From Delftia acidovorans (GTDB taxonomy: Bacteria; Pseudomonadota; Gammaproteobacteria; Burkholderiales; Burkholderiaceae_C), in contig JAITUC010000024.1 in NCBI GenBank assembly GCA_031286585.1, forward strand, positions 186,001 to 250,000: 64,000 nucleotides of DNA. Direction: 5' to 3'. The notes beneath the pieces are model-generated. The model made no database searches. It was not told where the DNA came from and was given only the letters and a program-made list of their open reading frames with translations. Positions 53,500-61,497 of the stretch are shown here, piece after piece. How positions within the stretch are numbered: the first letter of the stretch is position 1; the number at the start of each line of letters is the position of its first letter. Made by a program: the position numbers and the translations under genes.

Positions 53500-53988
53500 T
53501 CAGTCCAGAGGCCAGAACCATATTTCTTTCGAATCGAAATAGCATGCGGAATTACACACTTGCGTACTATTCTGGGATTCTATTACATCGATATGACCAC
53601 CATCATAGCCTGAGATTTTCCAGAAAAATATCACTCCCTTCTTGCCAGAAAGTTTGGTATGTGCGTTGCTGGCGCTGAATATCTGGGGCTTGCCAAGTAT
53701 ATGGGGCTTGGCAAGCTGATCGGCGAGTAGTTTTGCGCCTGGTTCGAATGTCCGGCCTTTGTATTTCCCGGTTTTTATCTTCAATCGCCCGTTGATGATG
53801 ACGCCTGACTTGATCAGGGCCAGACTCAATCTGGTTGCACAGGTGTTCTGATAGCCTGCATTTTGCCGGATCAATACTGCATCGTCGTATCCAAGCTCCT
53901 CATAGAGTGCCGTGCGAGACACATGGCTGGAATTTAGCTCGTTCGCTGAATAGTGATGAGATTTGAGCGTTGCGTAGGACGGTTTCAT
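53500..53988 (-). CDS. tae4: Type VI secretion amidase effector, Tae4 family
   Basis: Tae4 proteins are NlpC/P60-like peptidoglycan amidases, injected by type VI secretion, that cleave the D-Glu/mDAP bond in target cells. The 162-residue length is typical. The catalytic Cys50 is in QNTCATRLSLAL and His132 in GGHIDVIE. Cys145 and Cys149 near the end match the disulfide of characterised Tae4 enzymes. There is no signal peptide, as expected for a directly injected effector. The start overlaps the stop of the immunity gene (ATGA at 53985-53988). Base composition is much less GC-rich than the neighbours. No hcp, vgrG or other secretion genes are in the window. Confidence 0.85.
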   Translation of the reverse strand: MKPSYATLKSHHYSANELNSSHVSRTALYEELGYDDAVLIRQNAGYQNTCATRLSLALIKSGVIINGRLKIKTGKYKGRTFEPGAKLLADQLAKPHILGKPQIFSASNAHTKLSGKKGVIFFWKISGYDGGHIDVIESQNSTQVCNSACYFDSKEIWFWPLD

Positions 53989-54461
53989 TTTTTCCCGCCT
54001 TTGCAAGGAAACTCTTTTTCAAGAATGTCGCTGATGACATGGGCAGCCCGTGACTCACGCTGTTTGAGATCCAATTTGCTCAATCCGCTGTGAAGTACTT
54101 CTGCCAAAGTGATGGTCTTGAAATGCTGGTAATCGCACCAGACCCGTCCTTCCGTGGCATCCAGAACACCGAGCAGATACATCTCCGCATATCTTCTTTC
54201 CATGAGGTTCTTGCTCATATATGCAGTAAAAAAAGTATCCGCCGATAAATTATTGTTCTCGATGATCAGCCGCTGGGAATCTGGAACTTGTCGGGCAAGC
54301 CGGGTCTCAGCGTTGGCATGGGGAAAGAAACCCATTGTCAAAGTAAAAATAATAAAAATCGGGCGGAAAAGATGCTTCCAAACACAGAGCGGCACTGGAT
54401 TGCCAAAGGCTGATGATTTTTTGCTGTCTGTGTGAACTCTCAAGAATCTGTCCATTGCCAT
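53985..54461 (-). CDS. tai4: Tae4 immunity protein, Rap1a/Tai4 family
   Basis: Tai4 proteins sit in the periplasm and block Tae4 in sister cells. The 158-residue precursor has a signal-like hydrophobic segment (FRPIFIIFTLTMGFFPHANA, near residues 32-51) after a long basic start. The mature part shows the Rap1a/Tai4 pattern: AYMSKN, YLLGVLDATEGRVWCDYQ, then a C-terminal EKEFPCKGG with the second Cys. The gene directly precedes tae4 and is translationally coupled. An in-frame ATG at 54455 is another possible start. It shares the low GC content of the effector gene. Confidence 0.8.
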   Translation of the reverse strand: MAMDRFLRVHTDSKKSSAFGNPVPLCVWKHLFRPIFIIFTLTMGFFPHANAETRLARQVPDSQRLIIENNNLSADTFFTAYMSKNLMERRYAEMYLLGVLDATEGRVWCDYQHFKTITLAEVLHSGLSKLDLKQRESRAAHVISDILEKEFPCKGGKK

Positions 54462-54807
54462 CTCTGCCTTTCATGATGAAGCGATGATTTGAGTGCGAGA
54501 GTTCTTGGCTCAATCAACATGCATTGGCAGTTGTATTCTGGCTGGAAGCTCCGGGTCGAAGGGCAATTATTGACTGACCAGGCATGTCTGGGCAATAGCC
54601 ATCATTCCTGTTTGGGTGAGTTGCCAGTCGTTTGGGCATGTACGAACCTGCCGGAATGCGGTCATACGGCAGGATTGCTCTTGGGGGAATGGCGGAATTT
54701 TCGCGTCCCTGTCAGGGAGGTAACAATAAGTGTCTTCAAAAAATACCGCTTCAGATGAAGCGGTATCTCTTGGAGGCATGCCGTGCGCCAGCGAAAGAGG
54801 TGGTCAC
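54462..54807. other. AT-richer intergenic region beyond tai4
   Basis: The 346-bp stretch between the immunity gene and the thioesterase gene keeps the low GC content of the tae4-tai4 patch up to about 54730. It ends with a terminator for the operon on its right (54738-54766). Two short open frames (54489-54758 plus, 54567-54779 minus) have no recognisable product, and one runs through the terminator. It may contain a decayed mobile-element border; I cannot identify one. Confidence 0.45.
54738..54766 (-). terminator. Rho-independent terminator of the Bug-ligase-Bug-thioesterase operon
   Basis: A perfect 10-bp stem ATACCGCTTC (54743-54752) / GAAGCGGTAT (54757-54766) with a 4-nt loop is followed on the minus strand by a run of T (complement of the A run at 54738-54743). 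It lies 42 nt beyond the thioesterase stop. Confidence 0.88.
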
Positions 54808-55260
54808 TCAGGCCTGAGCCCCGCCGCGCGCCATCAGCTTGAAGGTGCCGGTGGCCAGCGCCACCAGGGTGCCGTCCTCGGAGCGGACTTCGCCGCGCGC
54901 GAAGCTGATGGAGCGGCCGCGCCGCTCGCAGTGGGCGGTGGCGATGAGGTCGCCGCTGCCGGCCGAGACATAGTGCAGTGTGAGGTCGATGGTGGCCACG
55001 CCGAAGGCCGTGGGGTCGTGCGAGCGGCAGGCCGAGGCCAGGGCGCAGTCCAGCAGCGAGGCGATGGCGCCGCCGTGCACGTCGCCGCGGCTGTTGGCCT
55101 GATCGGGCTGAAAGCCCATGCGGATCTGGGCGCGGTCCTCGCCAATGCGTTCACCGCTGAGCTTCATGGCGCGGGCCATGGGCATGGGCAGGCCGAACAG
55201 GATGCCGGGCGCCTCGCCTTCGAAGGGGTTGGCCGGGTGTTCTTTGATGGGTGTGTTCAT
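54808..55260 (-). CDS. PaaI-type hotdog thioesterase
   Basis: The 150-residue protein has the PaaI/thioesterase pattern RGDVHGGAIASLLDCALASA with the conserved Asp in LLDCAL, followed by IDLTLHYVSAG. It is the last gene of a minus-strand operon with two Bug receptors and an acyl-CoA ligase, and probably hydrolyses the acyl-CoA made by that pathway or a by-product. It starts 26 nt after the upstream Bug gene. Confidence 0.85.
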   Translation of the reverse strand: MNTPIKEHPANPFEGEAPGILFGLPMPMARAMKLSGERIGEDRAQIRMGFQPDQANSRGDVHGGAIASLLDCALASACRSHDPTAFGVATIDLTLHYVSAGSGDLIATAHCERRGRSISFARGEVRSEDGTLVALATGTFKLMARGGAQA

Positions 55261-55286
55261 GCGGGCAATCATCGCATTGCGGGCGC

Positions 55287-56285
55287 TCAATCCACACGGG
55301 CTCCCGTCGCCTTGACGACGGCAGACCAGCGCGTGATTTCCTTGTCGATATGCGCCTGCAGCGCCTCGGGCGTGGAGCCCACGGGCTCGTAGCCGCCGGC
55401 GGCCAGCTGGGCCTGCAGCGCGGGCTGGCGCAGGGCGGTGGCGATCTCGCGGCTCAGGCGCCGGGTGGCTTCGGCGGGCGTGCCGGCCGGCGCGATGACG
55501 GCGTACCAGCCGGTCACGTCGAAGCCTGCGATGCCCTGTTCCTGGATGGTGGCCACCTCGGGCGCCAGCGCCGAGCGCTGCGGGCTGGTGACGGCCAGCG
55601 CATGCATGCGCCCGCTGCGGATGTGGGGCATGGAGGTGGAGATGCTGTCGAAGGTCAGGTCGATGTCGCCAGCCAGCATGGCGTTGACCACGCCCGCGCT
55701 GCCCTTGTAGGGCACATGGGTCATGCGCACGCCCGCCATGGAGCCGAAGTACTCGGCCGCAAGATGCCCCGTGTTGCCGTTGCCCGCCGAGCCGAAGGTG
55801 AGCTTGCCGGGGTTGGCCCTGGCGGCCTGGATGAGTTCCTGGATGTTCTTGGCCGGCAGCTTGCTGCTGGCCGCGACCACCATGGGCAGGTTGGCCACCA
55901 GGGACACGGGCGCGAAGTCGCGGCGGGTGTCGTAGGGCAGCTTGGGATAGAGGCTGTCGTTGATGGCATGGGCGGCCAGCACCATGAGCACGGTGTAGCC
56001 ATCGGGCCTGGCGCGCGCCACGTATTGCGAGGCCAGCGTGCCGCCCGCGCCGGGCTTGTACTCCAGCACCACGGGCTGGCCCAGCTGCTGCTGCAGTTGC
56101 ACGGCCAGCGGGCGGCCCAGCAGGTCGGCGCTGCCTCCGGGAGGGTAGGGAATGACCAGCTGGATGGGCTTGGCGGGCCAGGCATCGGCCGCATGGGCGA
56201 GATGGGCGGCCGGGGCCAGCAGGGAGCAGGAAGCCAGGGCCAGGCAAGACAGCAGGCGGCGGCGTGGAAGGAGTTGCATGGGCAT
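55287..56285 (-). CDS. Bug/TctC-family periplasmic receptor
   Basis: The 332-residue precursor has a Tat-like or basic Sec signal (LLPRRRLLSCLALAS, cleavage near AHAAD at about residue 33), then IQLVIPYPPGGSADLLGRPL, KPGAGGTLASQYVARARPDG, THVPYKGSAGVVNAMLAGD and the C-terminal family helix. The start at 56285 places GGAG 7 nt upstream. It is 14 nt after the acyl-CoA ligase gene. Two receptors in one operon suggest two related ligands or two affinities. Confidence 0.9.
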   Translation of the reverse strand: MPMQLLPRRRLLSCLALASCSLLAPAAHLAHAADAWPAKPIQLVIPYPPGGSADLLGRPLAVQLQQQLGQPVVLEYKPGAGGTLASQYVARARPDGYTVLMVLAAHAINDSLYPKLPYDTRRDFAPVSLVANLPMVVAASSKLPAKNIQELIQAARANPGKLTFGSAGNGNTGHLAAEYFGSMAGVRMTHVPYKGSAGVVNAMLAGDIDLTFDSISTSMPHIRSGRMHALAVTSPQRSALAPEVATIQEQGIAGFDVTGWYAVIAPAGTPAEATRRLSREIATALRQPALQAQLAAGGYEPVGSTPEALQAHIDKEITRWSAVVKATGARVD

Positions 56286-56299
56286 GGAAGGACTCCGTT

Positions 56300-57880
56300 T
56301 CATGAAGAGGACAGGACACCGGCCTGGTACTGCTCGCGCAGCGCGCGCTTGAGCACCTTGCCGATCTCGCTGCGCGGCAGGCTGGCGGCCAGCCGCAGTT
56401 CGGCCACGCGCTGGGTCTTGCCCACGCGGGCGTTCAGCCATTCGCGCAGCTCGGCGGCCGAGGGCGTGGCATCGGGGCGCACCACGGTGTAGGCCACGGG
56501 GGTCTCGCCCCATGCATCGGAGGGCACGCCGATCACTGCGCATTCGGCCACCTGCGGGTGCTGCAGCAGCACGGACTCGATGTCGCTCGGGTAGACGTTG
56601 AAGCCGCCCGTGATGATCATGTCCTTCTTGCGGTCGCCCAGCACGATGAAGCCGTCCTCGTCCAGGCGGCCCACGTCGCCGCTGCGGATGAAGCGCAGGC
56701 CCTGGGCATCGAACCATTCGGCCTCCCGGGTCTTGTCGGGCAGGCGGTGGTAGCCGCTCATCATCCCGGCCGAGCGGCCCACGATCTCGCCCTGCTCGCC
56801 GGGCGGCAGTTCGCGGCCCTGCTCATCGATGAAGCGGATGTCGGCGCCCGGCCCCGGCCGGCCCACGGTGTGCAGCTTGGCCGGAAAGTCATGGCAGTGC
56901 AGCTCGCAGCGCACGCCGCCCTCGGTCATGCCGTAGTACTCGATGAGCCGTCCGGGCCAGCGGCGCAGCACCTCGGCCTTGAGGGCGGGATGGAAGGGCG
57001 CGCTGGTGCAGAACTTGTGCTGAAGGCTGGCCAGGTCGGTGCCGTCGAAGTCGGGGCACTGCATCAGCCGCTGGTATTGCACGGGCACGAGCATGGTGTG
57101 GGTGGCGCGGTGGCGTTCGGCGAGCTCCAGGTAATGCGCCGCGTCGAACTTGCGCATCAGCACCAGGGTGCCGCCCAGGCCCAGCGTGGGCAGGGCCGCG
57201 ACCAGGGTGGTGTTGGAGTACAGGGGCGTGGCGCACAGCGAGACGGCATCCGGCCCGTAGCCGTTGTGGATGGCGCGCTGCACATGGGCCCAGCGCATGG
57301 CCCAGGACTGGACGATGCCCTTGGGCACGCCCGTGGTGCCCGAGGAGTAGATGACGTTGAAGGGCCAGTCGGGCTGGGCATCGATGGGCGCGGGTGCGGC
57401 GTTCTCTGCCACATCGTCCAGGGCCAGCCATTGCAGCCAGGGCGTACCGGCTCCCGGTACGCCATCCAGCGCCACGCACTGCAGGTCGTTGCCCGCCTGC
57501 AGCGGCCATTGCGCAGCGGTTTCCGCGTCGCGCAGCACCAGCCGGGCGCCGCAGTTGTCCAGCATGGCGCTCAGGTGGCCCGCCGTGGCCGACGGGGCCA
57601 GCGGCGCCACGGCCACGCCCGCGCGCAACGCACCCAGGAAGGCCAGCACGTACTCGGGCGAACTGCCCGCGCAGATGGCCACCACGTCGCCGGGGCCCAG
57701 GCCCTGGCGCTGCAGGCGCAGGGCCACGCGATCCATGCCCAGGCGCAGTGCGGCGTAGTCGAGGCTGCGGCCATCCATGGCCAGGGCGGTGTGGCGGGGG
57801 CGCTGGCTGGCCTGCAGCGCGACGAGTTCGGGCAGCGAGCCAAAGGGCTGGCGCAGCAGGGAGGCGATGTCTTCTTGCAT
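56300..57880 (-). CDS. AMP-forming acyl-CoA synthetase
   Basis: The 526-residue ANL enzyme has YSSGTTGVPKGIVQSW (P-loop, near residue 176), YYGMTEGG (near 316), FIRSGDVGRLDEDGFI (near 412), GGFNVYPSDIE (near 440) and IGKVLKRAL with the catalytic Lys near the end. It activates a carboxylic acid to its CoA ester. It lies between two Bug genes (gaps of 30 and 14 nt), so the imported acid is its natural substrate. Aromatic versus aliphatic preference cannot be told. Confidence 0.93.
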   Translation of the reverse strand: MQEDIASLLRQPFGSLPELVALQASQRPRHTALAMDGRSLDYAALRLGMDRVALRLQRQGLGPGDVVAICAGSSPEYVLAFLGALRAGVAVAPLAPSATAGHLSAMLDNCGARLVLRDAETAAQWPLQAGNDLQCVALDGVPGAGTPWLQWLALDDVAENAAPAPIDAQPDWPFNVIYSSGTTGVPKGIVQSWAMRWAHVQRAIHNGYGPDAVSLCATPLYSNTTLVAALPTLGLGGTLVLMRKFDAAHYLELAERHRATHTMLVPVQYQRLMQCPDFDGTDLASLQHKFCTSAPFHPALKAEVLRRWPGRLIEYYGMTEGGVRCELHCHDFPAKLHTVGRPGPGADIRFIDEQGRELPPGEQGEIVGRSAGMMSGYHRLPDKTREAEWFDAQGLRFIRSGDVGRLDEDGFIVLGDRKKDMIITGGFNVYPSDIESVLLQHPQVAECAVIGVPSDAWGETPVAYTVVRPDATPSAAELREWLNARVGKTQRVAELRLAASLPRSEIGKVLKRALREQYQAGVLSSS

Positions 57881-57910
57881 GGGAGGGGAGGGAGGGACGG
57901 GAGGGGACCA

Positions 57911-58879
57911 CTATTCCAACGACAGGCCTGCAGCCTTGACGATCTGAGCCCAGCTCTTGCGTTCCTGGGCGATGAAGGCGTCGTACTCGGCCGGTGTCTC
58001 GCCACCGGGCACGCCGCCCAGGTCGGCAAAGCGCTGGCGCACATCGGCCGTCTGCATGGCGCGCCGCGCAGATTCCTGGATGCGGCCGACCACGGTATCG
58101 GGTGTGCCGGCCGGTGCCAGCAGGCCGAACCAGGCCGTGACCTGCATGGGCACGCCGGCCTCGGTCATGGTGGGCACCTCGGGCAACTGGGCCGAGCGCG
58201 TGGCGCTGGTGATGGCCAGCGCGCGGAACTTGCCGCTTCGGATGTGCGGCAGGGAACTGGGCAGGTTGTCGATCATGTAGTCCACCTGCTGGCCCAGCAG
58301 CGCCGTGACCGCAGGCGCGGCCCCGGGAAAGGGCACGAGCGTGACCTCGATGCCGGCCTTCTGGCGGAACATCTCCGAAGACATGTGCGGCGACTGGCCC
58401 ACGCCCGACGTGGACACATTCAGGCGCCGGGTTTTGGCCAGCTCCACCAGCTCGCGCACGCTGCGCACGGGCGAATCGGCATGGACCACGAGGATATTGG
58501 GCACGGAGATCACATTGGTGATGCCGCGCAGATCGCTTTCCTTGTAGCTGAGCTGCTTGTACAGGCTGAAATTGATGGCCACCGGGCCGATGTTGCCCAT
58601 GAGCAGCGTGTAGCCATCGGGCCTGGCGCGCGCCACCTGGGCCGTGCCGATGCTGCCGCCGCCCCCGCCCTTGTTCTCCACCACCACCGAGGTGCCCAGG
58701 TCCTTGCCCATCTTCTCGGCCAGCACGCGCGCGGCAATGTCCGTGGTGCCGCCTGCAGCGGCCGGCACCACGATGGTGATGGGGCGCTCAGGCCAGGCCG
58801 CCGCCAGCGCGGCGGCAGGAGCCAGGGAGAGAAAAGGCAAAGCGGCCAGCAGGGCCAGCAGGCTGCGGCGGTCGTTCAT
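57911..58879 (-). CDS. Bug/TctC-family periplasmic receptor
   Basis: The 322-residue precursor has a signal peptide (RRSLLALLAALPFLSLAPAA, cleavage near ALAAA at about residue 25), then WPERPITIVVPAAAGGTTDI, VVVENKGGGGGSIGTAQVAR, VTLVPFPGAAPAVTALLGQQ and LPEVPTMTEAG. The usual PYKG of the family reads PFPG. The ATG at 58879 has GGAG 7 nt upstream. It is the first gene of the four-gene operon, with a GCTTAGGC-containing motif about 100 bp upstream. Confidence 0.9.
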   Translation of the reverse strand: MNDRRSLLALLAALPFLSLAPAAALAAAWPERPITIVVPAAAGGTTDIAARVLAEKMGKDLGTSVVVENKGGGGGSIGTAQVARARPDGYTLLMGNIGPVAINFSLYKQLSYKESDLRGITNVISVPNILVVHADSPVRSVRELVELAKTRRLNVSTSGVGQSPHMSSEMFRQKAGIEVTLVPFPGAAPAVTALLGQQVDYMIDNLPSSLPHIRSGKFRALAITSATRSAQLPEVPTMTEAGVPMQVTAWFGLLAPAGTPDTVVGRIQESARRAMQTADVRQRFADLGGVPGGETPAEYDAFIAQERKSWAQIVKAAGLSLE

Positions 58880-58963
58880 GGGCAGTCTCCAGTTCACTGC
58901 CCGCAACGATAGAAAACCCCGGGTCCCAGGGCACCAGGGTTTGACTGGAGATCCGCTTCGCCA

Positions 58964-58988
58964 TTCGGAAACCCGCGCTTAGGCGGGG
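58964..58988 (+). promoter_or_regulatory. GCTTAGGC-type motif upstream of a Bug operon
   Basis: TTCGGAAACCC followed by GCGCTTAGGCGGGG (58964-58988) resembles the elements at 26670-26711 and, on the opposite strand, 34898-34926. It lies 85-110 bp upstream of the Bug gene starting at 58879, on the strand opposite to the gene. Confidence 0.35.
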
Positions 58989-59034
58989 TGGAACGGGGGC
59001 TAACCCGTTGCCAGCACCAGAAAGGAGCCCCAAG

Positions 59035-59054
59035 AAAAAAGGCGCCTAGGCGCC
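59035..59054 (-). terminator. Hairpin terminator downstream of gdhA
   Basis: The perfect palindrome GGCGCC-TA-GGCGCC (59041-59054) is followed on the minus strand by six T residues (complement of the A run at 59035-59040). It lies about 145 nt past the glutamate dehydrogenase stop, beyond repeat copy C. Confidence 0.7.
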
Positions 59055-59086
59055 TTTGATTGTTCGCATGGTGCACAGCGCCAAAA

Positions 59087-59197
59087 ACTGGCGCGTCCCC
59101 AAGCGGGAGATGCCGAGCAAGAGCCGCCTCGCGGCGATGGCATCGTCCCCCTCCCGCGAAGCGAGAGAGGGGGAAGGCGCGTCAGCGCCTCAGGGGG
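59087..59197. repeat. Dispersed intergenic repeat, copy C
   Basis: Third copy of the element at 33665 and 43647. Compared with copy A, GGTGTCGTC is changed to GGCATCGTC and the GCGAAGCGAGAGAGGGGGAA segment is complete. It abuts the stop codon of the glutamate dehydrogenase gene on the minus strand. Confidence 0.8.
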
Positions 59198-60502
59198 TCA
59201 GGGATACAGTCCCCGCATCTCGCGCGCATGCAGGATGCGCTGGCAGGCCACGATGAAGGTGGCGGTGCGCAGCGTCACGCCGTGCTGCTGGGCGACCTGC
59301 CAGATGGCCGCGAAGGCGTCCTGCATGATGCGCACCAGGCGGGCGTTGATCTCGTCCTCGCTCCAGAAGAAGCTGGAGAAGTCCTGCACCCATTCGAAGT
59401 AGCTCACCGTCACGCCGCCGGCATTGGCCAGCACGTCGGGCAGCACCAGCACGCCCTTTTCGGTCAGGATGTCATCGGCCTCGGTGGTGGTGGGGCCGTT
59501 GGCGCCCTCGATCACCATCTTGGCCTTGATCTTGCCGGCGTTGTCCTTGGTGATCTGGCCTTCCAGTGCGGCGGGGATCAGGATGTCGCAGTCCACGCCC
59601 CAGAAGTCGGCGGCGTCCATGGCTTCGGCGCCGGCAAAGCCGCCCACGCCGCCCTTGGCGGCCACATGGGCCAGCAGGGCCGTCACGTCCAGGCCGTTGG
59701 CGTTGCGGATGGTGCCGGTGTGGTCCTGCACGGCCACGACCTTGGCGCCTGCGTCGGCAAACAGCTTGCCGGCCGTGCCGCCCACGTTGCCGAAGCCCTG
59801 CACGGCGATGCGCGCGCCTTCGACCGACAGGCCGGTCAGCTTGGCTGCTTCCACGCCCACGGTGAACACGCCGCGGCCGGTGGCCTCGACACGGCCCAGC
59901 GAGCCGCCGAGGTCAACGGGCTTGCCCGTGACCACGCCGGTGGCGGTGGCGCCGGTGTTCATGGAGTAGGTGTCCATCATCCAGGACATGATCTGGCCGT
60001 TCGTGTTCACGTCAGGCGCGGGGATGTCCTTGGAGGGGCCGATCAGCAGGCCGATCTCGCTGGTGTAGCGGCGCGTCAGGCGTTCCAGCTCACCGCGCGA
60101 CAGCGTCTTGGGATCGACACGGATGCCGCCCTTGGCGCCGCCGTAGGGCACGTTAACGGCTGCGTTCTTGACCGACATCCAGGCCGACAGGGCCATGACT
60201 TCGGACAGGGTCACGTCCTGGTGGAAACGCACGCCGCCCTTGCCGGGACCGCGGCTCAGATTGTGCTGCACGCGGTAGCCTTCGTAGTGGGCGATGGTGC
60301 CGTTGTCCAGCTCGATCGGCACGTCGACGATCAGGATGCGCTTGGGGCGCTTGAGGGTTTCGACCCAGCGGGCGAGATGGCCCAGGTAGGGCGTGACGCG
60401 ATCGACCTGCTGCAGGTAGTTGCCCCAGGGGCCGAGGTGATCGGCCTGCAGGTAGGAAGGGATGGCGTGGTTGGTAACGCCGGCCGAAGCGGGTTGCTGC
60501 AT
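59198..60502 (-). CDS. gdhA: Glutamate dehydrogenase
   Basis: The 434-residue enzyme interconverts glutamate and 2-oxoglutarate plus ammonia. The substrate site [10 protein letters not shown] (near residue 87), catalytic Lys123 in [13 protein letters not shown] and the nucleotide-binding VQGFGNVGG (near 233) are intact. Length and sequence fit the hexameric Glu/Leu/Phe/Val dehydrogenase family of beta-proteobacteria. The ATG at 60502 begins MQQPASAGV; its ribosome site is weak. It is divergent from a hydratase-like gene, with a strong palindrome between them. NAD versus NADP preference is not clear from sequence. Confidence 0.95.
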   Translation of the reverse strand: MQQPASAGVTNHAIPSYLQADHLGPWGNYLQQVDRVTPYLGHLARWVETLKRPKRILIVDVPIELDNGTIAHYEGYRVQHNLSRGPGKGGVRFHQDVTLSEVMALSAWMSVKNAAVNVPYGGAKGGIRVDPKTLSRGELERLTRRYTSEIGLLIGPSKDIPAPDVNTNGQIMSWMMDTYSMNTGATATGVVTGKPVDLGGSLGRVEATGRGVFTVGVEAAKLTGLSVEGARIAVQGFGNVGGTAGKLFADAGAKVVAVQDHTGTIRNANGLDVTALLAHVAAKGGVGGFAGAEAMDAADFWGVDCDILIPAALEGQITKDNAGKIKAKMVIEGANGPTTTEADDILTEKGVLVLPDVLANAGGVTVSYFEWVQDFSSFFWSEDEINARLVRIMQDAFAAIWQVAQQHGVTLRTATFIVACQRILHAREMRGLYP

Positions 60503-60585
60503 GGTGGTTCCACACAAGAGTTGTCTGAGGGTTTTGAGCTTATTCCCGGGGCTATGCGCTGTCCAACGCCTTATGAGTGAGAGCC

Positions 60586-60604
60586 TTATGCATTTAATGC
60601 ATAA
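60586..60604. promoter_or_regulatory. TTATGCATT-T-AATGCATAA operator-like palindrome
   Basis: A perfect 19-bp palindrome with 9-bp arms lies 84 bp upstream of the glutamate dehydrogenase ATG and 75 bp upstream of the divergent hydratase-like gene. A partial copy, CCTTATGAGTG, precedes it at 60569-60579. Its AT content stands out. It probably binds a dimeric regulator controlling one or both genes. The family is unknown; GntR or Lrp types are possible. Confidence 0.55.
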
Positions 60605-60678
60605 CCATGGGAGCGCCTTGTCCAGCGGACAATCGGGGCCGCTTGAGACCCACCGATGCACTCCAGGAAAGCCGCCCC

Positions 60679-61485
60679 ATGACGAACACGCCCCGCACTC
60701 CCACCGCCTTGGCCCATGCGCTGCTCCAGGCACGCCACAGCGGCGAATTGCTGGATGCCGACGAATGGGCCGACGTGGTGCGCACGCCCGCAGATGTCCA
60801 GGCCGTGCAGGCCGCCATGGCGCCCGCCCTGGGCTGGCGCGTGGCCGGCAGCCAGCAGGGGCCGGGCCGCGTGCCGGGCTATTGGAAGTCTGGCGCGCCG
60901 CGCCGCGATGCCCCGCTGACCCATGCGCCGCTGCCCGAAGAAGGCGTCTGGGCCAGCCCCTCGGTCGCTGGCGGCGCGCCGCTGCACCTGCGCGGCATCG
61001 AGGCCGAGATCGCCCTGCGCCTGGGCCGCGATGTCACGGCCGAGATGGCCGCCGCCCTGCAGCCCGGCGAGGGCCTTGAGCTGATCGACGGCATCACTGC
61101 CGCCATCGAGGTGGTGGATACGCGCTGGCGCCAGCACCTGAAGGCGCCGCCGCTGCTGCTGGCCGCCGACGGCCTGTGCCATGGCGCCCTGGTGCTGGGT
61201 CCATGGCAGGATGCCTCGCGGCTGCTGCCGCGGGACTGGTCGGCCCAGGCCTGCCGGCTGAGCGTGGGCGCAGGGCCGCTGCAGGCGTTCACCGGAACGC
61301 ATCCGCTGGGCGACCCGCTGTGGCTGCTGGCCGGATGGCTGCAGGAACTGGTGCGCCGCTATGGCAGCGTGCCCGCAGGCACGGTGGTGACCACGGGCAC
61401 GTGGAATGGCCTGGCGTTTGCCCAGGCCGGAGACCTGGTGGTGGCCGAGCTGGATGGCATTGCCGAGGCCAGCCTCCAGCTGTGA
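60679..61485 (+). CDS. 2-keto-4-pentenoate hydratase-like protein (FAH family)
   Basis: The 268-residue protein resembles MhpD/HpaH/DmpH-type hydratases and decarboxylases of meta-cleavage pathways. The metal-binding [13 protein letters not shown] segment is near residue 110, and [10 protein letters not shown] follows near 160. The start at 60679 has AGGA about 11 nt upstream. Substrate could be a 2-hydroxydienoate from aromatic degradation, but no other pathway gene is adjacent; many such orphans have unknown roles. Confidence 0.8.
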   Translation: MTNTPRTPTALAHALLQARHSGELLDADEWADVVRTPADVQAVQAAMAPALGWRVAGSQQGPGRVPGYWKSGAPRRDAPLTHAPLPEEGVWASPSVAGGAPLHLRGIEAEIALRLGRDVTAEMAAALQPGEGLELIDGITAAIEVVDTRWRQHLKAPPLLLAADGLCHGALVLGPWQDASRLLPRDWSAQACRLSVGAGPLQAFTGTHPLGDPLWLLAGWLQELVRRYGSVPAGTVVTTGTWNGLAFAQAGDLVVAELDGIAEASLQL

Positions 61486-61497
61486 GCCTTCAGCCGC

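Larger units (their letters stand above)
58880..59197. other. Intergenic region with motif, terminator and repeat
   Basis: This 318-bp stretch lies between the Bug operon start and the glutamate dehydrogenase stop. It holds the motif at 58964-58988, a hairpin with T-tract on the minus strand (59035-59054) and repeat copy C (59087-59197). No gene is supported. Confidence 0.6.

Noticed and set aside
54489..54779. Two small open frames on opposite strands in the low-GC spacer
   Set aside because: Neither has a ribosome site or family similarity, and the minus-strand one reads through the terminator.
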